Assembly: GCF_004115215.2 (NCBI RefSeq)
Contig: NC_041738.1
Coordinates: forward strand, 14,602,669-14,666,668
Direction of reading: 5' to 3'
Length of the DNA stretch: 64,000 nt
DNA from: Ornithorhynchus anatinus
Lineage: Eukaryota > Chordata > Mammalia > Monotremata > Ornithorhynchidae
Positions 20,460-31,579 of the stretch are shown here, piece by piece. Position 1 is the first letter of the stretch; each line of letters starts with the position of its first letter. A model generated the notes under the pieces. That model was not told where the DNA came from. It was given only the letters and a program-made list of their open reading frames with translations, and did no database searches. The position numbers were made by a program, and so were the translations under genes.

Positions 20460-21220
20460 CCCAGACTGTGCGTGGTCAAGTGGGCAGAAAAGTTGACTCT
20501 GCCCACATGGGGAGGATTAAAGTCACTCACTTTCGCTACTCCCTTCCAAACGTGTAACTCATAAACCAGTCGTCAGTCACTTTACAGATGGCACTATTTG
20601 GAAAAATGCCAATCACAAGGAAGATTAGCAAAGAGGAGGATGGAGATAATTAAGGGAGAGAATGCTTAAACCATGTGGAGAGAGCTCTCCATTTGGGAGT
20701 TCTGGGAGCTAGGATCAGGGAATGAGCTTCTTCTGCAGAGTTGTCTGGGTGTCTTCTAGGAAGGGCTGTGATCTGCAGGAGGAAATGGAACTAATATATT
20801 TGTAATTATGGAAAAACCTCAGCATTCTTGAAATCAGAGATTTACAGATGAAGTTCTTGATGACTTTCAAGGAGAAGAGTGGAGGTTTTTTCAAATTTTT
20901 TCCAGGCTTCTACTGTAACCCCTTGGGTCTTCATTAGCATGCAAACTCCAAACCCACGGGGATTTCTGGAGGTGAAAATACATTCATTCACAGAATGGAG
21001 GCAGCAAATTTTCTTGAGACATCTGGAGTGCACTAGCAGAAGCTATCTGGGGGCACACAACGAAGGTGAGACCTTCCAAATGTCCCCCTTTCCTTCATGA
21101 TGGTTCCAATCAGGGAAGGCTGCCCAAACAGGAACATTCTAGTCTGGCTCCAGGCTGGCAGGGAATCTTGTAATTAGAGCCCACAGCTTGCCCTGTTTGA
21201 TTTTACCAGGTCTGGAAGTG
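20460..21220 (+). other. 3' flank of KRTAP unit; no gene seen
   Basis: The first part (20540-20720) matches 4720-4880 downstream of the gene at 2285. The remainder shows no reading frame or repeat that I recognise. Confidence 0.55.
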
Positions 21221-21223
21221 ACT

Positions 21224-21507
21224 ACTTTTTTATGGTATTTGTTATGTGCTTACTGTGTATCAAGCACCGTTCTAAGTGCTGGGATAGGTACAAGTTAATT
21301 AGGTCAAACATAGATCCTGTCCCACATGGGGTCACAGTCTCTGTAAGAGGGATAAAAGGTATTTAATCCCCAATTTACAGTTAAGGAAACTGAGACACAA
21401 GTGACTTGCCCAAGGTCACAGAGTGTATTGCCAGAGGCAGGATTAGAACCCAGGTCCTCTGACTCCCAGGCCCATGCTCTTTCCACTAAATCGCACTGCT
21501 TCTCAGA
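21224..21507 (-). repeat. Mon-1-type SINE, minus
   Basis: 'tggtatttgttatgtgctta ... tttccactaaatcgcactgc'. Confidence 0.85.
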
Positions 21508-21764
21508 TGTGGTTCCGATCAACCCCTGCAAATATCCATAAAGCCCCAGTGTGAAGTAGCTTAATATAATAGTAACTACAGCATTTGTTAAGTGCTCACT
21601 CTGTGCTAGACACTGTTCTAAGTGCTGGGGTAGATACAAGCAAATCAGGTTGGACATAGTCCCTATCCCATATGGGACTCACAAACTTAATCCTCATTTT
21701 ACAGCTGAGGTAACTGAGGCACAGAGAAGTTAAGTGTCTGTCCCAGGGCCACACAGCAGGAAAG

Positions 21765-22178
21765 AAGCAGTGTGGCTTAGTGGATAGAACAGAAGCCTGA
21801 GAGTCAGAAGGTCATGGGTTCTAATCCTGGCTCCACCACTTGACTGCTGTGTGACCTTGGGCAGATCACTTCACTTCTCTGGGCCTCAGTTCCCTCATCT
21901 GTAAAATGGGGATTAAAAGTGTGAGCCTCATGTGGGACAGGGACTGTATCCAATCTGACTAACTTGAATCTACCCCAGCACTTTGTATCCCCCGCTTCTA
22001 GACTGTGAGCCTGCTGTTGAGTAGGGATTGTCTTTATTTGTTACCAAATTGTATTTTTGAAGTGCTTAGTACAGTGTTCTGCACACAGTAAGAGGTCAGT
22101 AAATACAACGGAATGAATGAACAGTGCTTGGCACAGAGTAAGTGCTGAACAAGTATAATAATTATTCATTATTATTAA
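21765..22178 (+). repeat. Mon-1-type SINE, inner, split
   Basis: The plus-strand SINE runs 21765-21985 ('gaagcagtgtggcttagtgg ... ctaccccagcacttt') and resumes at 22113-22178 ('cagtgcttggcacagagtaa ... ttattaa'). The gap is a LINE2 tail. Confidence 0.83.
21986..22112 (+). repeat. LINE2 3' tail, innermost insertion
   Basis: 'cgcttctagactgtgagcct ... cagtaaatacaacggaatga' sits inside the inner SINE and is therefore the youngest of the three. Confidence 0.83.
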
Positions 22179-22784
22179 GTGGCAAAGTCTGGATTAGAAC
22201 CCAGTCTTTATGATAATCAGACACATGCTCTATCCACCAGGCTATGCTGCTTCTCATGGCCAAATCCAGAGCAGAATCCCCTAGACATGAGAAGGGGATG
22301 CTACCATCTTCCATGGTTGGAACAGCTTTCCCTGTCAGAGTGCCCCGGAACCTGTGAATCTATTGCTATAACTTCTTGGGAAAGTCATGCTGCTCATATC
22401 TATGTGCCTTCCTCCGGATAATGAAGTTGACTTCTGGTCTAGAAGTGGTTTCAGGGGAGTGGGAGGCTTAGGTGCTGACTCACTCAAAGTGATACTTGCT
22501 CTTCCCCTTAAGAGGGCTTCTATGTCAGTCATCGTATTTCATGATCATAATCACCATCTTCAACAGCAGCAACACCACCCTCAGGAGAAAAGCAGCTGCA
22601 GGACTGGTGTGGCCTCCACAGAGCCTCTGGAGGATTGTGGCACAGCCGCTGTAGCAGTCTCTGAACCCTAAGGAGCCTGAAATTCTGCTCCACTAACCAA
22701 ATACCCTACTTATTTTGGTTTTGTCTTTATGTTGTCTTAGTGGTTTCTTTTTCCCTCCTTCCTCATGTGTCAGGCCCCTTTCCC

Positions 22785-22885
22785 TTTTTATTTTCAGATT
22801 GTGAGCCCCCCGTGTATTCTTTTCCAGTGTTTACTACAGTGTTCTGCACACAGAAAGCACATGATAAATATTATTAATACTAATA
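22785..22885 (+). repeat. LINE2 3' tail
   Basis: 'cagattgtgagccccccgtg ... gcacatgataaatattatt'. Confidence 0.7.
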
Positions 22886-22887
22886 CT

Positions 22888-23150
22888 AGAGAAGCAGCGT
22901 GGCTCAGTGGAAAGAGCCCAGACTTGGGAATCAGAAGTTATGGGTTCAAGTTCCGGCTCTGCCGCTTGTCAGCTGTGTGACCGTAGGCAAGTCACTTAAT
23001 TTTCTGTGCCTCAGTTACCTCATCTTTAAAATGGGGATTAACTGTGAGCCTCATGTGGGACAACCTGATTACTCTGTATCTACCCCAGCTCTTTGAACAG
23101 TACTCTGCACATAGTAAGCGCTTAACAAATACCAACATTATTATTAGTAG
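22888..23150 (+). repeat. Mon-1-type SINE
   Basis: 'agagaagcagcgtggctcag ... aacattattattagtagtag'. Confidence 0.9.
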
Positions 23151-23157
23151 TAGTAGT

Positions 23158-23525
23158 ACTCAGTGTACCTCATTCTCTGTCTCTCACTTTGACGTCTTGC
23201 TCATGCCAAGTCTCCTGTCTGAAATTCCCTCCCCCTTCACGTTCACTACTTTCCCCATCTAAAGTTCTAAAATTAAATCTCCTTTAAGAATCTTCTCCAG
23301 CCTCTACTACTACCAGTTTAGCCCTTCTTTAGCACCTGTATATAAGCATTCTTTGCACATGGGTAGTCCTCAATAGCAATTCTGTTACATCTTCAAACTT
23401 TATTTTGTTTCCCCCTACCTGTAATATTTTAGTGCTAGATTGCAAACTTTTTAGAGGAAGAGAATGTGTCTACTAACTAAATTATATTCAATCCATTTAG
23501 TGCTCAGGCAAATACCATCGATTGG
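23158..23525 (+). repeat. LINE2 3' part
   Basis: 'ctcagtgtacctcattctct ... caggcaaataccatcgattg', degenerate. Confidence 0.75.
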
Positions 23526-23549
23526 AGTGTGCCTTTCAGTACCTGATTT

Positions 23550-24150
23550 TTTCATGGGACTTGCCAGGAGCTGAGGACAAACACTCAAGAAGTAGATTCA
23601 TCATGATGCCAGGATTTTCTGTTCTGAGAAGGAAATTCTATTGAAAAAGGATTAAGGTCAGGATGGGAAGAAAAATGGGTTTCATACTGGAAGGATTAGG
23701 TTCACGGATACTGGACTAGGGACTGAAGAAGGGATTTCTGAATCCAGATGGATTATCACAGGCAATCCATTGTCCCTCCTTAGACTAACATGTTGGTACC
23801 AAGCCAGACAAGAGGATGGGGAGACTGAGATGTCTTTTAGGATTTGGCCAAAGCTTAATGCTGTTTGGAAACCAGTGTCCACACTGACTGAGGGGGTAGA
23901 CATTGAGTTTCCAAAGGTGAAGAGACTGTGGTCCAGGTTGGTGTCAGGCAGGTGGCTTATTATGGGCAGGCAGCCCGATCCTTGTCCCACGTGGCTTCAG
24001 GAGGTCCAGTGAATTTGGGCAACTGTGTCATCTTTACAAGCAGGGGAGGGGAGGTAGTTCGGCAACAAGATTAGGACCACAGGTAGTGTGGCAGCAGGTG
24101 GTTCTGCAGCAAGTGGGATTTGGCAGCAAATTGGGTGGAATGAGGCTAGC
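23550..24150 (-). pseudogene. Inverted KRTAP relic (3' half only)
   Basis: Read on the minus strand, 24150 to 24055 gives KRTAP codons [15 protein letters not shown], close to the C-terminal end of the plus-strand array members ([12 protein letters not shown] in the copy at 347). Further along, at about 23640-23570, the same strand reads 'agaatttccttctcagaaca', 'atcctggcat' and 'gagtgtttgtcctcagc'. This is the block that follows the poly(A) signals at 3235, 12897 and 20240. The relic thus keeps a C terminus, a decayed 3' untranslated region and downstream flank. It lacks the head, most of the coding repeat and the promoter: beyond 24150 the cysteine repeat stops. It is the only array-type KRTAP here on the minus strand. 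Confidence 0.75.
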
Positions 24151-24544
24151 ATGAGCTAGAATACTCCAGTAATCTTTGGAGAAGCCTTATTGATTTTGCA
24201 AGGCTCTGCATGCATGACCAACTGAGGTTTCTCCCTGATAGAAAGCCCCACTCCTGTGGGGCATCCTGAAAATCATTGAATGAGACTGTCTCTTCTGACT
24301 TTACCGAGATTAGATTGCTTGGACAGTGCAGCCTAACACCTTTCTCATTGCTCTGAGGATACCAGGGGTTAGAAGAGTGAAAGCATCATGTTAATTATCG
24401 TATCCGTCATTATGTTCCTATCTACATTTACCCACTGACCTTGACAATGGGAAGTAAGTAGAAACTAACTTTAATCAGTTCCATTTTCAGCTCTGATCCC
24501 CCAAAACCCATGATCTTTTTGCAGGGGTGACAATCTTCAACCTT

Positions 24545-24842
24545 GAGAAGAAGAAGTCCTAGTGGAAAGAACCCAGGCCTGGGTGTCAGGAGGCCTGAGT
24601 TCAAATCCCTAGTTATGCCACTTGCCTACTGCATGACCTTGGACCAGTCACTTAACTTTTTTGTGCTTCAATATCCTCATCCACAAAATAGGCATTAAAA
24701 CCCTATGCACCCTCCACTTTAGACTGTGAGCCCCATTTGGGACAGAGACTGTGTCCAACCCAATTAATTTGTATCCTTAGTACAGTGCTTGGAGCATAGT
24801 GAGCAGTTACCAAACACTACCATTATAATTATCATTATTGAG
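24545..24842 (+). repeat. Old Mon-1-type SINE
   Basis: 'agtcctagtggaaagaaccc ... caaacactaccattataatt', strongly diverged. Confidence 0.82.
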
Positions 24843-25480
24843 AGGGATGATAATCAGCATTTAGAGTTGCTGAAATAGAATGGATGCCTCCTTACCCATC
24901 ATTAATTCTCACAGCCTCTCTCACACTAATGATATAGTCAAATTGGGCCTAATGCCTGCTCAAGATCCAAATAGATTCAAAGCTTACCCACTCAAGAGAG
25001 GAAATGATTACAGGGTTTAGGGAGAAGACAATAAGCACAGAGCACTTAGGCAAGAGCTCCAGACCAAGAGAAAACCATTTTCTATCTTTCCATCTTCTAA
25101 GTGTTTAAACTGTGAATTTAAATTGTGAAGACTTTTTAAGAAATTCAATCCCTTTCAGGGTACCTAAAAGTGTTAATTCACAATACTGCATTCTTAGAAA
25201 TCATTTTGACTAATCTATCTCCCTGGTAATCTACACATTGAAATAATTTTGGTTTTTTTCCCATTTCACAGGTGAAAACTAGTGATGAAAATGCTGATCC
25301 AAATCACCCCAAAGTCTATGGCAGAGCAAGGATTCAGATCCTACACTAATGAGCACATCACATATATGAATCTGTAAGGATCACAGTCACAAGGTTGCAG
25401 GACTCCAGGTAAATTACTGGGATTGCACTCTGTCTGTTCCCCTCTTTTCCCATGCTGGTTTATTAGGTGAAATATCACCA
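24843..25480. other. Unassigned intergenic sequence
   Basis: AT-rich sequence with no long reading frame and no repeat family that I recognise. Confidence 0.5.
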
Positions 25481-25770
25481 AACTAACAGTCTTCCCTGAT
25501 TAAGGCCTCATTTCCTGACACCCTATCTCTTCTGCCATCTTCTATGAACTTGGATTTGTACCCTTTAGATATTTGGAATTCATACACCCGCAGCCCCGCA
25601 GCATTTATGTACATACTTTATATATATATATTAATATCTGTCTCCCCATCTACAGTTAAGTTCATTGTGGGAAGAGAATGTGGTCTACCAACTCCGTTGA
25701 ATTGTACTCTCCCAAGTGCTTAGTACAGTACTCTGAGCACAGTAAGCACTCAATATAATACCATTCTTTG
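25480..25770 (+). repeat. LINE2 3' end
   Basis: 'cagtcttccctgattaaggc ... cacagtaagcactcaatat'. Confidence 0.85.
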
Positions 25771-26271
25771 TGTGACAATAAATTCCACTGGGTTATGCCT
25801 TTGTGTCCTATCTAGTTCAGTGAGGCAGAAATTGTGGATTAGTATTTCTCCACTCCTCTCCCCATCTTTTTCCAAAGTGGGTGCAGCCATCCTGGAGGCT
25901 GATGGAGCAGTGAAGGCAGTAAGTGGATCTGGGCAGAGGAGCAGTGGCATGACTATCCCACCTGATTGCACTCCTTCCTCTGGAGCTGTGGTCCTGGACA
26001 GAGGAAGGACCAGGAGAGGATGAAGGCAGGAAAATCAAAGCTAAGTTGGCTCTGTTCCAGTTCCATTGTTCCTCAGTGGTCCTTTTTCATGTTGGCATGT
26101 TGGTCTACACATTCCCCACCACAACCATGGGCACCAGTGACTATGGGACCAGTGGACCAAGTACCCACAGGGCTGCCATACTTAAATGTCTCAGTAGGGA
26201 ATTCTACAAACCAGACATATTTGAAATGACTGAAGAATATCAAGAAACACAGCGGTCATGAGTTGGTCAAG

Positions 26272-26277
26272 TTTATT
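26272..26277 (-). other. Poly(A) signal of KRTAP29-1-like gene
   Basis: AATAAA on the minus strand (plus strand 'tttatt'), about 370 bases after the stop at 26649. Confidence 0.7.
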
Positions 26278-26648
26278 AGCATTTGCCTGGAGGAGGTACT
26301 TTACTCTTGAAGAGCTTAGAACAAATCTTTGAACTTGTGAACTTGGAAAGCAAGACACCTGGAGAGAAAATCTGAAAGACAGCTGCTCTGCTAAAATGAT
26401 GCAAGATTAACACATCAGGACACGCAGACATAGTCTGCTCTCGTATGTGAAAAAACTAATTCTTAGTAGCTGGTCCCATCTCTTGGACAATGACAGAAAG
26501 AGATTTCCTAGTCGAAATCGTTGCCAGTGGCTTACAGGTAGTGACAGCACATGCTGGGAGCTAACTGAACTATGCCAAGCAACAGGATAAAAGGCCTACA
26601 CTGCTTGCACGCAAGGCCGACCCAGGTGAGGAGCGAAACACCATTTTA

Positions 26649-28023
26649 TCAGCAGTAAGTTGACCTGCAGGAACTCTTCCTGTAGCTAGTGGGGCAGCAG
26701 GAAGCGGGTGCACAACTGGCTGCTTTATAAAAACATGGAGTGCTTGGTCGGTAGTAATTGGAACCACAGCTATCTGGCTCATAGGAACCGGTAACACAGC
26801 AGGAAGGCCGGAAAGAGCTGGAGATACACTCGGCTGTTTTCCAGGAAAGGGGCACAGAGCAGATGGGTCGGTAACAAGTTGGTTGACAGGAAAGGGAAGT
26901 CCTACCGCTGATTTGCGGGATCTGGGTATGGAGAAGGTGGTTGTACAAAGTAAGTCGGCTGGCAGATGCGGACAGTGGAAGAACGTGCCGGCAGTAAAGT
27001 GGCTGGCAGGAGATGGGTGCAAAGCATGATGGTTTCGCAGGAAAGAGGTCCACAGGAAGACGGCTTGACCGGAAATGGTTTGACAAGGACTGAGAATGGA
27101 AGGAGATTGGCTGGTACCAAGTCGGTCCATACGATCGCGACTCACAGCTTGTTTGTTGACTGGAATCCAGTTGATAACAAGTTGCCTGGCATGGACGCAG
27201 GCATACAGACAGTTGGTTGACAGGATGCCTGCTGGCAGGACCCGGAATCAGAGCAGAGAGCTTGGCAGGAACTGGAATCACAGGATGACTGTTGGCAGGG
27301 ACCGGATTCACAGACAACTGGTTGGCACGAACTGGGTATACACACCGTTTCCTGGCAGGGGGTTTGTTGGCAGGAGCTATTCTCACAGCCCTTTGATTGA
27401 CTGAGACTGGAATCACAGCAAGATGACTGACAAGTGTTGCTTAAACAGGCTGACTGATCAGTATTAGGTATGAAGCAGAGAGTAGGCAAGCAAGCTGGTT
27501 GGCAACAAAACCAGCAAGGAAGCTGGTTGGACACAGTAGGTTGGCAGGAACTGGACTCACAGCACGATTGTTGGCAAGGACTGGATTCACAGGCAGACGG
27601 TTGGCATGAACTGGGAACGCACACTGTTTCTTGGCAGGGCCCTTGTTGGCAGGAGGTGCTATCACAGCCCTTGGATTGACAGGGATTAGATTCACAGCAA
27701 GACGACTGGAAGGTTCTAGATGACTGACGGGAGCTGGGAATGTAGCAGATTGTGCGGTAGCAGATCGGCTTGCAAACAAAACCCGCACAGGAAGTTGATG
27801 TAGTACAAGTTGGTTGGCTGGGGCTGGAGTCACAGGAAATTGGCTGGCAGCAGCTCGATGGTCCACAGCCGGTCTCTTGGCAGGTAACCAGTTGCCAGGT
27901 TTGGCTCTGGCAGGCACTGGGCAAGCAGAGACCACTTCCACAGCTCATCCCATTACAGCAAATAGAGACAGCAGGAGCAGCTGGGAGGGCAGTACAACTT
28001 CCGGAACAGCAGCCGTCAGACAT
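26649..28023 (-). CDS. KRTAP29-1: KRTAP29-1-like protein gene, one reading-frame change
   Basis: Single-exon gene. The start at 28023 reads MSDGCCSGSCTALPAAPAVS and, from residue 33, LCLPSACQSQTWQLVTCQET, which matches the KRTAP29-1 head (LPSSC...TWQLVT-Q-E). The first frame is open to 27142 (293 residues), but its last 20 residues lack the family pattern. From 27203 onward the next frame carries family-like sequence to a stop at 26649, including SCQPTCYRPICS and PSCCVTGSYEPDSCGSNYY, comparable to PPCCVTG...P-S-S-S-G-P-G in the human protein. One extra base at about 27204 explains the switch (273 codons before it, 184 after). Position next to KRTAP16-1 and the minus strand agree with human. 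Either the allele or assembly carries an indel, or the protein is genuinely shortened. Confidence 0.8.
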
Positions 28024-28100
28024 GGTGTCCTGGATTCAGAGTACCGGTCGGTTGCAAGGAGTACGTTCCTGAGTTTGAGAGTCTCTTAGGCACCCGTGGC

Positions 28101-28107
28101 TTTTATA
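28101..28107 (-). promoter_or_regulatory. TATA box (TATAAAA)
   Basis: TATAAAA on the minus strand, 78 bases before the KRTAP29-1-like start codon. Confidence 0.85.
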
Positions 28108-28170
28108 CTCCTTCTCCTCCTCCAATATACTCCCCTTCCTCAATGTTATGGCCCGGCAGATGGCATCTTT

Positions 28171-28188
28171 TCCTTATTGTTGTTTAGA
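28171..28188 (-). promoter_or_regulatory. Shared upstream element with TAAACAA core
   Basis: The plus strand reads 'tccttattgttgtttaga'. Nearly the same 18 bases occur upstream of KRTAP16-1 (32858-32875), and a weaker version occurs upstream of KRTAP17-1 (36678-36695). The minus-strand TAAACAA resembles a forkhead-type site; that assignment is inference. Confidence 0.5.
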
Positions 28189-28365
28189 CCATCTGCATCC
28201 AAGCATTTAAGCTATCATTAAGCAGCAGTCATTTGCCTATGAAACTATTGCCCCTACGTTAAAACCAAAACCACTGTTTGTTTGTTTTTGCCAATCTCCA
28301 CCACATCTTTTGTGCTATTGCCCCTGATACAAGGAGTCTCTTCCAGGTGAGTTTCCTCCTAGTCC

Positions 28366-28490
28366 CATCAGTCAATCAGTGGTATTTACTGAGCACTTAC
28401 TCTGTGCAGAGCACTGTCCTTGGGAGAATACATCAGAGTTGGTAGACATATTCCCTGCTGACCAGGAACTTACAGTCTTAACTCTTATTA
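28366..28490 (-). repeat. LINE2 3' tail, minus
   Basis: 'cagtcaatcagtggtattta ... ccaggaacttacagtctta'. Confidence 0.82.
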
Positions 28491-29524
28491 AACTAAAGAG
28501 TCCTTCCCCTCTTCCTTTTAAGAGGGTTGCTTTGGGCCACTGATGCAGCTGTGAATATCAGCTCTGGTTCTCATGCTCAGAGCTTAAATTAAATCAGAGC
28601 AGACCTAATAGAAATTGGACAATGGGCCTCAAAATGGCAGTTTCTCTGCCTCTTTTTCTATGGGGGTTGGGAGAGAGGTTCTGAGAATATTGCCGCTGGC
28701 CTCCCTGATCTGTTCCTTTACTTGAACTGCAGAGCACTGCTGGTGGAAATCCAGACACCACTGAACCTCACGATCTCTCACCACCTAAAATTCGTCCTCA
28801 CCTGCTATATCACTAATATCTCCTCCACCAGGCAACATTATTGCTCCATCCTAATTAGCTTTTATGCCCACTGCCAGTGCCAGCTGTTTCAGATATTTAA
28901 TTATTTCCTCCAAACCTCTTTCCCCCTGCCCTCCCCCATATCTTGCCCCTAATGACCTGGACACATACTTTACTGATAAAACTAAAACTGTCAGGTGTGA
29001 TCTCCCTAAAATCTTCCCTACTCTCCTAAAGGAAAGTCTTCCTTTCCCCTCTTTGTCTTTCCCATACTAGTGATCGACTCTTCCATAACCTAGGTGGGAA
29101 CTTGAGTTCTGTCCATGCTTATGCCTAGTGACCAAATCTTGTGAGAAAACTCACAACTCCCGAAGTATACGCCAGCCCCAAGCAGCAGTGCTAACTCTAG
29201 TGCAGCTCCAGGTGTGTCTCCAGTGTGAAGGAGGAGCAGGAGGTGGGGCTGTCTATGAAGCGGAGGGAGTAGCCACCCATTTATATTCACTCCACATGCT
29301 TCTTTAACTATCCTTCAGTCTCAAAGATGAGAACCCTGACCTTGATGCTCACCTGTGGCCGTGTATGTGATTGAAACAGCCAAGAACCCAATCTCACCAC
29401 TCATACATGGAGATTGTTGTCTGTTGTGTTGTTGCATCTGTTGTTTGTGAGTCCGGGTTTCCCCTGTCTCTATGGGGTTAAGGTTTCCTAAAGAAACTGC
29501 ACTTGGCAACTCCAGTGATTAACA
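28491..29524. other. Unassigned intergenic sequence
   Basis: Short open frames only. The stretch 28740-29080 has a pyrimidine-rich, LINE2-like look ('ctctcctaaaggaaagtctt') but is too diverged for me to assign. Confidence 0.4.
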
Positions 29525-29748
29525 CCATTTCAGCTCTGCCCCTGGCCTGCTCTGTGACCTTGGACAAGCCTCTTAACTTTTCTTGGTCTCAGTTTCCTCA
29601 ACTATAGAATCTGGATTTAATTTCTGTTTTCCATCCTACTTAGATTGTGAGACCCCATGGGATAGGTACTGAGTCCAGCCTGATGACTTTTTATCTAACC
29701 CAGCGCTTAATGTGATGCTTGATAAGCCCTTAACAAATGTTATATATG
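29525..29748 (+). repeat. Old Mon-1-type SINE, truncated
   Basis: 'ctggcctgctctgtgacctt ... agcccttaacaaatgttat'. Confidence 0.75.
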
Positions 29749-29749
29749 A

Positions 29750-31186
29750 AAAGCCACAACTATTTTTATTTATTATTAAGCTTTATGGAAAGTAGAGGGG
29801 AAGGAGCTGACTTCTGTCTCTCCAATTGAAATTCAGGTACGTTTGTGAAGAACACCCCAATCAAGTATTTTAAACTTGTTCCTAGCTGGCTGTGATTTCA
29901 TTTGGCACTTCTGGCTGTACCAAATTAGTTGGGCGTTATTTGCTTCTTATCGTTGGTTAACACAAAGGAAATCTTCCTGTTGCTACCAGTTGTTGCCCAG
30001 GTAAGACCTTTTTTTTAAAACTCGCTTTGCCTCCCTACATACTGCCAACCTGCACCCTCATGTGTCCTACCCTCCTTTAAATTTCTATCCTCTATATGGC
30101 ATGCTGGTTGCCCCAAATCCTGGCCCTGTTTTCATCTGTGCTTCTCTCCCTCCCACCTACCCCCCATTGTGCTGGATTTGTGATCTAAACCCCACAACCT
30201 GTTCCACATTCCTTCTTGTTTTTCATCCTCCCTGCCCTATTCCCAGCCTTGGTCCTTTCTGTCCTGGTTCCTTTCCCAGAATCCCCCCAAATCACAGGGA
30301 TGAAACAAGGGCCAAGAGAGTGAGGGTCAAAGGCTGCTCCATCCCTGCCAGTTCCCTTCCATCCCACACTGCCCAGGACCAGGACTTTCATGTTCCCATG
30401 GTATGTTCTCACAGGGACAGGAGCTGATGCTTTCTGTGCCCAGCCTAAACCAGGCAGAAGGCCTGACTAAGCGGGAAAAGCAGGAGAGGATATGGAGGGA
30501 GGGTGATCACCCTCTGCTGCCTGGAGGAAGCAGAACTGCACTCTGAGGAGCCTTGTAGGAAACTAGGACTGTTTTGGTCCCTAGTGCACTCAGTTCTTCC
30601 AGAATACTCCAGTTACATTACTGACAAACCCCACATTAAATAAAACTCATTAACCCCACATACATGCACAGAACCATTTCTCCCATCAGCACATCGTATT
30701 TTATACGAGCAGGGGTGGGGGAGGTGGGGATCAGATGGACATCCTCTGATTCCCTAACAGGGTTCTAGGCAAAACACTGAATGAAAACACGTGCTGGGGT
30801 AGAACTAAGCCTACTTCCTGTGGTTCTAATAGACTGAGGCCTAGAACTCTTTAGGATACTGAGTTAAATGGAAATTTCCAGGTACCAATCTATGGGAATG
30901 GTATTGCAAGGTGCCTCAAGTGGTAACTCCCGGCTCCGGTTCAATTTTATTTTTATTGGTGACTGAGATGTAGGAATCAAAAACATGTTCCTCGGATTGG
31001 CAGGAGGTCCTCATTGGGGCTCATAAGACTTTGTAAAACACAAGAGTGGCAGAGACAGATTGGAAAAATGACCCTGTAAAAATAGAAATTCCCACCAGAC
31101 AAGGATAAAGGAATGTACTCCCTCCCCAAACCATGCCCATATTGCCACAGCATAAGAACTATGTCTGCTAAGTGTGCTCAGTCAGA
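29750..31186. other. Unassigned intergenic sequence
   Basis: Lies between the KRTAP29-1-like promoter side and the KRTAP16-1 3' end. I see no KRTAP repeat, no keratin exon and no recent SINE in it. Confidence 0.5.
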
Positions 31187-31192
31187 TTTATT
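31187..31192 (-). other. Poly(A) signal of KRTAP16-1
   Basis: AATAAA on the minus strand about 390 bases after the stop at 31580. The local context 'gatttattggcatttcat' resembles 'gtttattagcatttgcct' at the KRTAP29-1-like 3' end. Confidence 0.75.
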
Positions 31193-31579
31193 GGCATTTC
31201 ATAATCTCTCCCTCTCAGCTGAGGGCTATCAAGTATCAGGGATGCAGGGAAGATGCAGAAGAGGTTCTCAAAAACAGAAATGTTTTTCTGAAATGAAAAG
31301 GGATTGAAAAGACCTGGCTAAAGATGATGGAGTTCAACCGTGGACAGCCTTCCAGGAGCCTTGGAAAGGAAACCTGGATTTCCATTCCCAGTACCCTAAC
31401 TGGGACTTCATCTGGAGCTGGGAGGAGTTCAGGGTTTGGGAAAGAGCAAAGGCAGCATAAACAGGGGGAAGTGGCTATAGACTAAAAGATCTTCTGATCC
31501 TGTGGAGGTCAAGCAGCAGACCAAGGTCTTCTCATACTAGCAACATATTGAGTGTGAAATCAAATCTTCAGGATGAGAC

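Larger units (their letters stand above)
21568..22258 (-). repeat. SINE split by a SINE that is split by a LINE2 tail
   Basis: The outer minus-strand SINE occupies 21568-21764 and 22179-22258. The first part ends 'ccacacagcagg' and the second begins 'gtggcaaagtctggattag', which is continuous in the SINE. The inner elements are listed separately. Confidence 0.85.
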
